This document shows, piece by piece, positions 25,969-35,519 of a DNA stretch of 64,000 nt. Location of the stretch: NCBI GenBank assembly GCA_965220935.1, contig OZ244857.1:2356001-2420000 (forward strand), read 5' to 3'. Position 1 is the stretch's first letter, and every line of letters begins with the position of its first letter. The translations under genes and the position numbers were made by a program. The notes under the pieces are model-generated. The model ran no database searches, was not told the DNA's origin, and saw only the letters and a list, made by a program, of their open reading frames with translations. The stretch comes from Bin80 sp965220935 (GTDB taxonomy: Bacteria > Bacteroidota > Rhodothermia > Rhodothermales > Bin80).

Positions 25969-27968
25969 CTGAAGTTAACCCTAAAAATCATCAGATTCAC
26001 TGGGTTTAACGGGATTTTCCTCATTTTTCTTCTCTAATATCCGCTCATTCAGGGGTATTTGGGGCATTTTTAGTGGATTTAGGGCTTATTTATCGATTTT
26101 TTGCACTTTTTTTGCGTCATTTAACCTGTCCATGTATGTTGAACAAATACCCAACCGTAACTCCAAGCCAACTTGGCTCATTCGCGAATCCAAATGGATT
26201 GATGGTAAATCCGTTAAATTCACCGTCACCAATCTTACCCGTCTCCCCCAGGCTATCATTGATGGCATTCGCATCCTCTTGAAAGGTGGCACGGCGGTCA
26301 ACTCCATCAAAGACGCCTTTGAGATTCGCAGCAGCAAACCCCACGGGCATGTGGCTGCAGTCCTGGGCATGATGACCCAACTCAAGATCCATGACCTGAT
26401 TGCCCCAAAGAACTCACGCTTTCGTCGTCTGGTGCTTGGGATGATTGCCGCCCGCGTGTTAGATCTGGCCAGCAAACTCCGGACCAGTACCATGCTCAGA
26501 CCGCGGCCGATACCCTCAACGAAGAACTGAACCTCAAGTACGTTGATCAGGATGACTTGTATGAAGCCATGGATCAGCTGGCCAAGTGCAAAGCAGACAT
26601 TGAGCGCACGTTAGCCAAACGGCATTTGACAGAAGGGGGGATGGTGCTCTATGACGTCAGCAGTAGTTATGTGGAAGGGGAGAAAAATTTCTTCGCGGAG
26701 TTTGGCCATAACCGAGATAAGAAAAAAGGCAAAAAGCAAGTCGTTTATGGGCTGATCACCGATGCAGAGGGACGCCCCGTCTCGGTAGAGGTCTTTCCAG
26801 GCAATACGGCAACACTTGGATGTCAGATCACTAAGATTCAAGCGTCCTTTGGATTAAAGCATGTTATATTGGTTGGAGATCGGGGGTTATTGAAGCAGAA
26901 GCAGATTAAAGAGGAGATCATACCTGTGGGGCTGGATTGGATCACGGGTATGCAAAAGGGGGAGATCCGAAAGGTGGTAGATCACCAAGAAAAAGAGCAG
27001 CGGCGGAAAGAGGAAATGCGTGAAGTGATAGAGCAAAAGGAAATTCAGATGAGTTTATTTGATCAGCAGAATCTGGTGGAACTAGAGTGTGATTTATATC
27101 CAGATGATACCCTGATTCTGTGCAAGAACCCCTCACAAGCGGCCAAGAGTAAGCAAACACGGGATGCGTTGTTGGACAAAGCAGATGAGGGACTTAACAA
27201 GATGATCAAAGCCATCACGGCGACGCCGTGCCGATTAAAAAACGAAGCCAAAATTGGCATGCGCGTCCAGAAGGTTGTGGGCAAACACAAATGAAAGCGG
27301 TTCTACAATCTGGATGACATTAAGGAGGGACATTTTACCTATAGCCGCAATGAACAAGCGATTAAAAAAGCCGAACTCTTGGACGGCGTGTATGCCATTC
27401 GGTCAAGTGTGAAAAAGGCCCCCGAGACATTAGTCTCCGATTACAAGCGTTTATCTTCGGTAGAATGGGCATTTAGAACCATGAAATCCATGTCGTTGCG
27501 CGTACGCCCGATTCATCATCGGGTTATTGCGCATATCTTTTTGTGTATGTTGGCCTATTATGTAGAGTACCACCTCCGTCAGAAGCTCGCGCCCATGTTA
27601 GAAGATGACTTGCAACTCAAGAGAGCGCAAAGAAAAGATATGGTCTCGCCAGCCAAGCGCTCAGATGAAGAGAAAGCACAAAGCAAGACGACATCAGATG
27701 GCGAAACCGCCATGAGTTATGAGTCGGTGATGAAAACTTTGTCTGGGTTGAGTCGTGTAGTGGGTGTTCCGAAAATCACAACCGAAGTGACCTTGTTTGA
27801 GGATTACAATCCGACCCAAATGAAGGCGCTAAAACTCCTGAATATCAAACTCTCCTGAGTGACCGGTTCGTCAGATTGAAGCATATTTCTGGCAGATTGC
27901 AGTCAAAAATTCTCAAATTCTCTGGAAATACTGGAGCTTCTGGAAATTGAAAATAGGGTTAACTTCAG
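25969..27968 (+). mobile_element. 2000-bp IS1634-like insertion inside the group II intron
   Basis: It has perfect 15-bp terminal inverted repeats CTGAAGTTAACCCTA and a 6-bp direct repeat ATAGGC on both sides (25963-25968, 27969-27974). Removing the element and one duplication rejoins continuous group II intron sequence (CGCCATAGGCCAGACCC on the plus strand). The transposase gene inside is broken, so the element is no longer autonomous. Confidence 0.88.
26132..27858 (+). pseudogene. IS1634-like transposase, one frameshift and one stop
   Basis: The N-terminal part (MYVEQIPNRNSKPTWLIRES, FEIRSSKPHGHVAAVLGMM) runs to about 26500, where the frame changes (TAADTLNEELNLKYVDQDDL follows). The core has YDVSSSYVEGEKNFFAEFGH with the first catalytic aspartate and HVILVGDRGLLKQKQ with the second. 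An in-frame TGA at 27292-27294 separates it from the C-terminal part, which holds SVEWAFRTMKSMSLRVRPIH, the glutamate region. The intact protein would be about 575 aa. It is distinct from the transposase at 30408-32096, with different terminal repeats. Confidence 0.88.
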
Positions 27969-28484
27969 ATAGGCCAGACCCTTCGCTCCATTCCCATTAC
28001 AGAAACTTTATCACTACTACGGTCTGGTCCGCCCCTGTGGGATACATTGGTACTCAGTATCTCACGGGCACTGCCCGCTTGATACGCTCCCTTTGCATTA
28101 CCCCGACAGGTTCCCATGTTCCATATAAGGGCCCGAATCGCAGTCTCGCCATCTATATGCCAGAGGTCAGTCGGCCAGTAGCAGGTGCCCGCCAACCTTG
28201 TCCCAAGATTACTTCCCTACCTTGGTTTTGACTCTGTCTAATTCTTTTCGACACGTCATCAATGGTTCATTTACATTCGACTCTACGATTCACACCTGAT
28301 AGGTTTCTAACCCTACCTTTTCCCAGCACGCTCACCACGACATCTCTTGAATGTCGCAGCTGTGGGTGGTTTACAACCCCCGCCTGTACAGCGATTGTGG
28401 AGGACCTACCTCCATCCCTCATACAGTTTCAACATCTTGTCAGTTAAGTCATGGCTTACCTCCAAATATATTTACGTGGCACAC

Positions 28485-29039
28485 GGGAATTGCTGATTAA
28501 AGGGTTCTTTTTAAATATAATTAATGTCGTGCCTTATCACATAGATACACTTATTTGAAAAGATACAACGAATATTGCAATCGGCTATAAAAACCAAAGA
28601 TTTCTATTTTCTTTGGAACCAAACAGGAGCAAGAGGAGAAAACGGATCTCACTGATAAGCACAATCCGCTCCGTCATATATATTATGGAATTGTATCAAC
28701 TAAACGTTTATCACTCACGCGGAAAATCAATGTACTACCCTTACTCAGGTATCCATGTCAGATGTTTTTCAAAACAATCTCATACACAATGAAATTAAGT
28801 GCTTATGCATCTCAATAAACAGTCTCAAGCGGACAATAATTAAAATACACTCAGCACTGAGAGTCTCCTAATTCTACCCAAAATGCAAAGTCTATGCGAT
28901 GCGGCGGAGACTCTCTTCTATGGGTTAGTCCCAATTCTCACCATCAAGCGCAAATAGGCATAGCGGTATAGTTATGATCATTATTAATCCATCCACAGTA
29001 ATAAATATATTACCCTAATTCAATCAATAACTAAAACAA
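28485..29039. other. 555-bp stretch without a gene
   Basis: It begins with the intron's 5' exon (minus strand AATCAGCAATTCCC). The rest is A+T-rich, with no protein-like frame. The final 60 bases before the DoxX-esterase gene should contain its promoter; no strong ribosome binding site is visible. Confidence 0.35.
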
Positions 29040-30311
29040 ATGATTTGGACTCATCTTAATAAATATTCTGACTTGGGACATCTCATCTTTCGTATGGGAT
29101 TCGGACTGGGTATGTTCATCTTTCATGGTTGGGGAAAACTGATTGGAGGACCGCAAGTATGGGAGAGAGTCGGTGAATCAATGCTGATTTTTGGAATTGG
29201 CTTTGGTCACACACTCTTTGGATTTTTAGCTGCCTTTGCAGAAACAATCGGAGCGATATGTGTCATCTTCGGCATCCTTTACCGCCCAGCAATCGCGATG
29301 CTTGGAATAACAATGCTGGTCGCAACACTATCTCTATCACTCACGGGATCTGGTGATCCATCTCACGCTTTTAAGAATTTGTTTGTATGTACAGGGATGT
29401 TTTTAGTTGGATCTGGAAAGTATAGTCTCGATTTTAGAATTGCAGGAAAAGTTGTGGCCGCGGCATTATTGATGATACTTCCTATTGGTGCTGACGCTCA
29501 ACACAGTACCGTACATGATCAATTGAGCATGGAAAGTGAGATTTTAAATTCCGAACGGAAATTTGCCGTCTATCTCCCACCGGACTATCATACCAGTGAG
29601 CGAAGTTATCCAGCACTTTATTTATTGCATGGCTCTGGAGATGATCAAACTGGATGGATTCAGTTTGGAGAAGTGAAACACATCGCAGATAAAGCCATTT
29701 ATGAAGGCCAAGCTACGCCAATGATTATTGTCATGCCAGACGCTAACACAGGGATACGGGGATATTTCAATGATGTCACTAACTCATGGCGTTATGAGGA
29801 TTTCTTTTTTCAAGAATTGATTCCTCATGTTGAAGAACGATTCAGGATAAAATCCGAAAAACGTTATCGCGCAGTGGCTGGTTTATCGATGGGAGGTGGC
29901 GGTTCCTTCATATATGCTCTGCGCCGCCCAGACTATTTTTCATCTGCTGCTCCACTGAGCGCCTGGGTGGGGCCTAGTTCTGTGGAAGACTACAGAACTA
30001 CGATGGAACGCTGGGGCAATGATCTCAGTGACATTTCGGACGATCAAATTCAAGACTATGTGACACAACACAATGCGGTTGAGATGATCCGCACTCTGCC
30101 TGATGAAGGAATCAGATCAGTTCGATGGTTTATAGACTGTGGAGATGATGACTATCTATATGAAGGTAATTCCCTCGTACACATAGAATTGAAAAACCGC
30201 GGAATCCCTCATGAATTTCGAATCCGTGATGGTGGTCATACATGGACATACTGGCGAGAAAGCCTGCCAGTGGTGCTTCACTTTGTATCCCAAGCATTCC
30301 ACCAGTATTAA
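29040..30311 (+). CDS. DoxX-like membrane domain fused to an alpha/beta-hydrolase esterase
   Basis: 423 aa. Residues 1-140 are a four-helix DoxX-type membrane domain (LIFRMGFGLGMFIFHGWGKL, FGFLAAFAETIGAICVIFGI, ending near YSLDFRI). Residues about 143-165 (VVAAALLMILPIGADAQH) look exactly like a cleavable signal peptide. From there to the end is an FrmB/esterase-D-type hydrolase: oxyanion region LYLLHGSGDDQTGW, nucleophile elbow AGLSMGGGGSF, acid in FIDCGDDDYLY and histidine in RDGGHTWTYW. This suggests fusion of two formerly separate genes, with the leader now an internal membrane helix that places the esterase outside the cytoplasm. The last 59 bases are duplicated by the adjacent IS but the gene is intact. 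Confidence 0.88.
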   Translation: MIWTHLNKYSDLGHLIFRMGFGLGMFIFHGWGKLIGGPQVWERVGESMLIFGIGFGHTLFGFLAAFAETIGAICVIFGILYRPAIAMLGITMLVATLSLSLTGSGDPSHAFKNLFVCTGMFLVGSGKYSLDFRIAGKVVAAALLMILPIGADAQHSTVHDQLSMESEILNSERKFAVYLPPDYHTSERSYPALYLLHGSGDDQTGWIQFGEVKHIADKAIYEGQATPMIIVMPDANTGIRGYFNDVTNSWRYEDFFFQELIPHVEERFRIKSEKRYRAVAGLSMGGGGSFIYALRRPDYFSSAAPLSAWVGPSSVEDYRTTMERWGNDLSDISDDQIQDYVTQHNAVEMIRTLPDEGIRSVRWFIDCGDDDYLYEGNSLVHIELKNRGIPHEFRIRDGGHTWTYWRESLPVVLHFVSQAFHQY

Positions 30312-30331
30312 ACACGATCGATGGCATGAAC
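30253..30331. repeat. left copy of 79-bp target duplication
   Basis: It contains the end and stop codon of the esterase gene and repeats exactly at 32229-32307 on the other side of the IS. The boundary is uncertain by one or two bases where flank and IS end share letters. Confidence 0.93.
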
Positions 30332-32228
30332 CTGACTTCGACGGTTTCAGATTTGAAAGCCCTATCAAATATAGGAATTCTGAAAAAACTGAACACTACC
30401 CGCCCCCTTATTTCAGGGGGAAACGATGAAAATCAAGACCGATTGGGAGTCTTTTAGGCGCTGACCCCAATAGCACGGTCTCACGCTGTATCTTCAGTCC
30501 GACCGTCTGATAGAGGCGTGCCCCCGCATCGGTCACCTTGGATGGAAGCAGATAGTGGGCTTGATTGCCTCCGTCACAGATCATAGAGGTTTCTACCGTG
30601 CTCAGTTCTGCTAAAATCTGTCCCTCACTCAGACGCTGTTTCCCTCCAAACCTTGCGTTGTATCGGTGTCGTAGAATCCGTAATAGGGCAAAGGCGACAA
30701 AACAAATGGCCAGATGTGCGCGGACCCGACGTTCTTTCCAGTGAAAGACAGGGCGTACGGCCATGGTGTGCTTCATCACGCGGAATCCTTCTTCAATCCG
30801 CCATAACTCCCCATAATACTGATAGATTCGCTCGGGGGACGGATCCTCTAAACTCGTCCACACACCATGTAACCCATCAAACTTCTTGTCTTTTTCAATT
30901 GCGGCCTCAGTGACGCCATCTTGCTCTATATGAAGAAAACGCCCTGCGCGCCCCGTCCCTTTGACTCCCTGGTTCTTGACGTTCTCAATCGCCTTGTCCC
31001 GTAACTTCACATCCCGTGCGGCTTTTTTCGGACAATATCGTAGAATCAGACGCCGACCTGCAAGTTTGTGCTCGCGGACCTTACGCCCCGTTGGTAGAAC
31101 CTTCCACGACGTATCTTGAAGGATGGCCTGCGTCTGCGCTTTGTTCAACGAGCGTAAGCGCGCGGCCACCACATAATCACAGTTCCAACTCCTGAGTAAC
31201 GCCAAGTTATCTTTGCTCAACATTCCCCCATCGGCCACCACAATCATCTGATCCAAATCAAACCGCTCACGGAGCTTGGTCATGGCGGGTTTCAGCGCCT
31301 TTACATCGGTGGTGTTGCCAGGAAAGATCTCATAAGTCACTGGAAGCCCCTCTTTGGTTTGAATTAACGCCAATACCACCTGAACCCTTTGTGGCTTTCC
31401 ATCTTTACTATATCCCTTCTTGCGCAGCTCATCTGAATTCTCGCTGGCAAAACTCAGCGTTGTAACATCAAAAAAGAGCACCGTTAATTTTCCCCCAAGC
31501 AGTCCCAACGTTTGATCGGATATAAGCTGCTTGAACGCCATCGCCCGATCCTCGGTGATCGCATCCATCATCCTGTAAAACTTCTCCACCGGCACCTCAA
31601 CCCCTGCATCCTTAGACATCTTTCGGCTATGCCCCAGTTTACTCTCCCCAGGTGTGGCTAGACGCAGTAACACCGCCTGCTTGAATAAGCGTCGCGCCAT
31701 CTTCTGACGAGAATCAAATACCTCTGCAAACCCCATCTGATCATACAACGCACCGATTACCTCATGAAAGCCCAAACAAATCCGTCGTATCTCATGAAGC
31801 TTCCGCGCATCCTTTATCGCCAGGGCCTTATCCTCGCGTTTCTTCTTTCTGGCCGCCACCACCTCATCCACATACGACTCTGCGGGAAATAATGTGGGAT
31901 GTCGCGCCTCTTGGATCCGCGCCAGTTCCAGGTAGGCGATTTTGACCAGTCCATCTACCGCATCTGGATGCACACTTCCCATGTGCCGAATAATGCGAAT
32001 CCGTGGCTTACCGGCCTGATTGCGGTAACTCTCAACAATCTGGACTGCGATGTTTTTAGTGGTTTTACGCTTGAGTTCTCTGATAAACATGAGCACCTAT
32101 ATTTGTGAAGTACAAATATACGACATAAAAACCAAAATTCCAAAACTGAACACTACACACCAAAATCGCCGAAAAGCTATATAAATAAGGAGTTTAAAAT
32201 CTCAAAAATCTGAAACCGTCGAAGTCGG
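30332..32228 (-). mobile_element. intact IS1634-type insertion sequence (copy 2), 1897 bp
   Basis: Terminal inverted repeats start C(T/C)GACTTCGACGGTTTCAG. The element holds one uninterrupted 562-codon transposase gene. A G-rich/C-rich hairpin (CCCCCT-AGGGGG, 30403-30420) overlaps the transposase stop codon and may end its transcript. It is flanked by an exact 79-bp direct repeat. The same element occurs as a decayed copy at 2149-3971. Confidence 0.95.
30408..32096 (-). CDS. IS1634-family-type DDE transposase
   Basis: 562 aa, the size expected for the family (540-600). The start may be GTG (32096) or the ATG two codons later. Order of parts: N-terminal helical DNA-binding region (MFIRELKRKTTKNIAVQIVE, QNRLPGTGADP-type shadows excluded), then LFFDVTTLSFASENSDELRK with the first catalytic aspartate. 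Next comes PVTYEIFPGNTTDVKALKPA, then MIVVADGGMLSKDNLALL with the second aspartate. Near the C-terminus, YQYYGELWRIEEGFRVMKHT carries the glutamate of the Y-(2)-R-(3)-E-(6)-K-like signature. It catalyses cut-and-paste transposition; family members are known to leave long target duplications. No frameshift is seen, so it is probably active. Confidence 0.93.
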   Translation of the reverse strand: MLMFIRELKRKTTKNIAVQIVESYRNQAGKPRIRIIRHMGSVHPDAVDGLVKIAYLELARIQEARHPTLFPAESYVDEVVAARKKKREDKALAIKDARKLHEIRRICLGFHEVIGALYDQMGFAEVFDSRQKMARRLFKQAVLLRLATPGESKLGHSRKMSKDAGVEVPVEKFYRMMDAITEDRAMAFKQLISDQTLGLLGGKLTVLFFDVTTLSFASENSDELRKKGYSKDGKPQRVQVVLALIQTKEGLPVTYEIFPGNTTDVKALKPAMTKLRERFDLDQMIVVADGGMLSKDNLALLRSWNCDYVVAARLRSLNKAQTQAILQDTSWKVLPTGRKVREHKLAGRRLILRYCPKKAARDVKLRDKAIENVKNQGVKGTGRAGRFLHIEQDGVTEAAIEKDKKFDGLHGVWTSLEDPSPERIYQYYGELWRIEEGFRVMKHTMAVRPVFHWKERRVRAHLAICFVAFALLRILRHRYNARFGGKQRLSEGQILAELSTVETSMICDGGNQAHYLLPSKVTDAGARLYQTVGLKIQRETVLLGSAPKRLPIGLDFHRFPLK

Positions 32229-32307
32229 GGCGAGAAAGCCTGCCAGTGGTGCTTCACTTTGTATCCCAAGCATTCCACCAGTATTAAACACGATCGATGG
32301 CATGAAC
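32229..32307. repeat. right copy of 79-bp target duplication
   Basis: Exact repeat of 30253-30331, directly after the right IS end. It carries an untranslated copy of the last esterase codons. Confidence 0.93.
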
Positions 32308-32485
32308 ATATTCATCAATCATTTCTGTTTAGATTGGCGGACATGCCATTTGAAAGCAGAAAGCGTGTCATTAGGATGATTACATCTCCTCCGAAGCGAT
32401 TGGACATTTGAGAGTGGATTGCAAATCTACAGTTTAATTATCATTCATCATATGTGAGATGCCTACAAAATTTTGATCTTCGCAT

Positions 32486-33664
32486 TTAATCTGATATAAC
32501 AGAATGAATCTCTCTCCACGGAATCAGTCTGGCTTGCCTTCGATTTTGAAGCAAGTCGCCCCCATGGATGAGCACTGAAGAACATTGATATTCAGAGTGA
32601 TCAAAATGTTTCTTAACCCGATTAATACCGCTCAATAAGTTTGACGAAATTGTCTGACCACTTTTTGCGTCAAGAAGTGTCAATTGTTTCGGTGGGTCAT
32701 TAATGATAAGATCTACTTCTGCCCCATTCTGATCCCGATAAAACGATAAAAACCTAGATGTCTCCGCCTGATTGGCATAGTGCTTGACAATCTCTGACAC
32801 CGTCCAAGTTTCAAAGATTGCACCCCGAAGCGGATGCGTGCTTAGATGTTCTGATGACTGAATTCCTAATAACCAGCACACTAATCCAGAGTCATAAAAA
32901 TGGATCTTTGGCATACGCACAAGACGTTTACGCAAATTACCCTGAAAACTAAGCAGACGAAAACAAATAAAACTAGCTTCAAGAACACTTATCCAAGATT
33001 TTATTGTTGGTTGAGATATACCGCAGTCGTTCGCCAGTGCGGACAGGTTTAGTAATTGGGATGTTCGTCCCGCGCATAGTTGCACAAATTTCTGAAACAC
33101 TGTAAGATCTCCAACATTGGTAATGCCTCGCACATCTCTTTCAATGTATGTGCGAACGTAATTGCTGAACCAATCACTTGGACTAATTCCCTTATCAAAT
33201 ATACGCGGATATCCACCATAAAAAAGGGCATCTTCAAGTGCCTGTGGATGGTTGGAAAATCTAGTGATCTCAGTCCATGTTAACGGTAATAAGTCAATCA
33301 GCGCCGTCCTGCCAGCAAGCGACTGACTGATAGAATTGGATAATTGAAGATTATGAGAGCCTGTAAGAATCCATTTACCTGGATCTGGGGCATTATCCAC
33401 AATCTCCTGTAAATAGGACAAAAGTCCTGGGGCACGCTGAACTTCATCAATGACTGCTCCATTAGGAAATTGTGACAGGAATCCCAGTGGATCACTTAAT
33501 GCAAAATCTTGATGGCTGAGGTTCTCAAGATTAACATAGGAATGCTGACCAAAAATTGACCTGCATAATGTGGTTTTCCCGCTTTGACGTGGCCCTGTAA
33601 CCGTAATTACCGGAAACATGCGAGCGAGACTTTGGACTTTCTCCGTCACATCTCGATAAATCAT
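32486..33664 (-). CDS. AAA ATPase with DUF4143 (AAA_14 type)
   Basis: 392 aa from MIYRDVTEKVQSLARMFPVI; three extra codons precede it (start 33673) but the family usually begins here. Walker A is VTGPRQSGKTTLCRSIF, Walker B/hhDE is GAVIDEVQRAPGLLSYLQ, and sensor-1 is KWILTGSHNLQL. The C-terminal DUF4143 part contains a winged-helix-like segment (LANDCGISQPTIKSWISVLE) and a nuclease-like fold core (FYRDQNGAEVDLIINDPPKQ, LLDAKSGQTI). These proteins are common, often solitary, and of unknown function. Some resemble transposition or defence ATPases. Transcribed alone. Confidence 0.93.
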   Translation of the reverse strand: MIYRDVTEKVQSLARMFPVITVTGPRQSGKTTLCRSIFGQHSYVNLENLSHQDFALSDPLGFLSQFPNGAVIDEVQRAPGLLSYLQEIVDNAPDPGKWILTGSHNLQLSNSISQSLAGRTALIDLLPLTWTEITRFSNHPQALEDALFYGGYPRIFDKGISPSDWFSNYVRTYIERDVRGITNVGDLTVFQKFVQLCAGRTSQLLNLSALANDCGISQPTIKSWISVLEASFICFRLLSFQGNLRKRLVRMPKIHFYDSGLVCWLLGIQSSEHLSTHPLRGAIFETWTVSEIVKHYANQAETSRFLSFYRDQNGAEVDLIINDPPKQLTLLDAKSGQTISSNLLSGINRVKKHFDHSEYQCSSVLIHGGDLLQNRRQARLIPWREIHSVISD

Positions 33665-34220
33665 TGAAATCAATAATCAGTAAAATTAAAGTTCAATTTT
33701 GAATTATCCTAATATATGAAAAATTTAATCATGAGTTCACGATTCGTTTTCTCTTTAACTCATTCAGATTGACCGCTAAATTTTCTTTGACTTCTTAGTT
33801 TATCATAATAGGAATTCACTTGACATGAGCACTCCAAATACCTGCATTTCAAATCAATAAGTTATAATATTCAGTAAATACACTTGAAAACTGAATTTAT
33901 TGAATTTGGCTGCCCCCTGAAGTAAGCATCCAAATCAGGATTTTTCGTAAATTGCTACGATGATTGTCATTCCTTCTGCACATTTCGTCGGCGAGATAAG
34001 CACATTACTTTGAGAACACCTGTATATCATTTCTGTCTAATCATTACATTGCGAGATTCTATTCCATACAAAAGGCGTTATCGTAAGATTGATATTACAG
34101 GAGCCCCCTGATAATTAAGTAAAAACGTGCGTTAGTGGTTACCAGCGATATGTATGTGATTTGATTTGCAGTATTAGCTATTCTTATCAATAAATTAACA
34201 ACTAAGTAAGAAAGACTTTT
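33665..34220. other. 556-bp divergent intergenic region, no gene seen
   Basis: It separates the leftward ATPase gene from murA. A+T-rich, and every frame is short. It must contain the murA promoter; a purine-rich AAGTAAGAAAGA precedes the murA ATG and may serve as the ribosome binding site. Confidence 0.4.
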
Positions 34221-35519
34221 ATGGAAAAACTTGTCATACATGGAGGACAACAACTCTGTGGAACTCTCCCTGTCAGTGCATCAAAGAATGCTGCTCTTCC
34301 TCTGATGGCTGCTGCAATCTTACCGCGTGGAATTACATTCATAGATCAAATTCCCCATCTGCGCGATATTGTTACATTTTCTCATGTCCTCAGAATTACT
34401 GGGGCAGCTGTCAATCGCCAAGAGGAAGGCCTCAAAATTGATGCGACCAGAGTCAATTTTCCCGAGGCACCCTACGAGTTGGTCAAGAAGATGCGCGCTT
34501 CATTCTATATGTTAGGGGCGCTGATAGGCCGGTGTGGGAAAGCGAGGGTTTCGCTTCCAGGAGGATGCGCGTGGGGGCCCCGCCCCGTCAATCTGCATCT
34601 TGAAGGGCTCAAAGCATTAGGGGCAGAGATTGATCTGGATCAAGGATATGTTGTCGCACATCTCCCAAAGGATGGGCTATCCGGTGGTTCCTATAAATTT
34701 GAGCCGTCAAGCGTTGGTGCGACGGTTAATTTGCTGTTAGCCGCTAGCCTTGGGCGCGGGGGAAGCCGAATTGAAAATGCTGCGATTGAACCTGATATCA
34801 TCGTGTTCTGCGAAATGCTGTCCGCGATGGGCGCCAAGCTGGAAGGTATTGGAACACGAACAATTGAAATTGAAGGCGTTGATGAGTTACACCCGATCAA
34901 CTTTAGCAACTGTCCAGACCGTATTGAGCTTGGCACATTTATGATTGCAGCAGCGATTGCTGGCGAACCAGGCCACCCTATCCAACTGACTAACGCTCAA
35001 CCTGACCATCTTGGAGAAGAATTCCTGAACGCATTCCAGTGCACTGGCGCTGAATGCAGAATCCAAAACGACATCATCACAGTTACTCCTCCCGAGACTT
35101 TAAAGCCCGTTTCAATCACAACTGGCATTTACCCTGGATTCCCAACTGATCTACAAGCCCAGTGGACTGTCCTTCTATCGTGCGCTGATGGCAAGGCAAA
35201 TGTCACAGATCTGGTGTACGGCGATCGGTTTAATCATATTCCAGAGCTATATCGAATGGGACTGCGCGCAGAAGTAAATGGGAATCAGGTCATTGTAGAC
35301 GGAGGTAAACCCCTGATAGGGGCGCAAGTCATGAGCACCGATCTTCGTGCAAGCGTTTCACTCGTGATGGCTGGCATGGTTGCAGAAGGTACAACCCATG
35401 TCGGTCGTATCTATCATCTTGACCGCGGTTACGAGAAATTAGAGGCTAAGCTCTCAAAATGTGGAATTCATATCCACAGAGAGCAATACAACGAATTTGC
35501 CGATCCATCTCAGGGCTGA
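34221..35519 (+). CDS. murA: UDP-N-acetylglucosamine 1-carboxyvinyltransferase (MurA)
   Basis: 432 aa, close to the family's 420. It transfers enolpyruvate from PEP to UDP-GlcNAc, the first committed step of peptidoglycan synthesis in the cytoplasm. Visible landmarks: the conserved lysine/asparagine pair in VSASKNAALPLMAA, the PEP-binding and fosfomycin-target cysteine in LPGGCAWGPRPVNLHLEGL, the catalytic aspartate in YPGFPTDLQAQW, and DLRASVSLVMAGMVAEG near the C-terminus. The cysteine is retained, so it should be fosfomycin-sensitive in principle. The gene overlaps the 3' end of the convergent cytochrome gene by 10 bases. It is monocistronic. Confidence 0.97.
   Translation: MEKLVIHGGQQLCGTLPVSASKNAALPLMAAAILPRGITFIDQIPHLRDIVTFSHVLRITGAAVNRQEEGLKIDATRVNFPEAPYELVKKMRASFYMLGALIGRCGKARVSLPGGCAWGPRPVNLHLEGLKALGAEIDLDQGYVVAHLPKDGLSGGSYKFEPSSVGATVNLLLAASLGRGGSRIENAAIEPDIIVFCEMLSAMGAKLEGIGTRTIEIEGVDELHPINFSNCPDRIELGTFMIAAAIAGEPGHPIQLTNAQPDHLGEEFLNAFQCTGAECRIQNDIITVTPPETLKPVSITTGIYPGFPTDLQAQWTVLLSCADGKANVTDLVYGDRFNHIPELYRMGLRAEVNGNQVIVDGGKPLIGAQVMSTDLRASVSLVMAGMVAEGTTHVGRIYHLDRGYEKLEAKLSKCGIHIHREQYNEFADPSQG

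Larger units (their letters stand above)
25814..28484 (-). mobile_element. ORF-less group II intron, interrupted by an IS
   Basis: On the minus strand the intron starts GTGTGCC (5' consensus GUGYG) at 28484 and ends CTACTTGAC (3' AY) at 25814. Domain V is intact (25853-25886) and is followed by a G-rich/C-rich domain VI hairpin. Domain I-type sequence fills 28000-28450, including a GGGAAG stretch (28212-28217) that could pair with the TTCCC at the end of the 5' exon. Removing the 2000-bp IS and one copy of its 6-bp duplication leaves about 665 bases. There is no reverse transcriptase; only a few codons resembling its beginning (MGMERRVWP) remain. It could still fold as a ribozyme if the IS were absent. 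Boundaries are supported by unoccupied copies of the exon junction. Confidence 0.8.

Noticed and set aside
27965..28195. 76-codon minus-strand frame as a gene
   Set aside because: It lies in the group II intron domain I to ORF-leader region. Only its end resembles the first codons of an intron reverse transcriptase, so it is RNA-coding sequence, not an independent protein.
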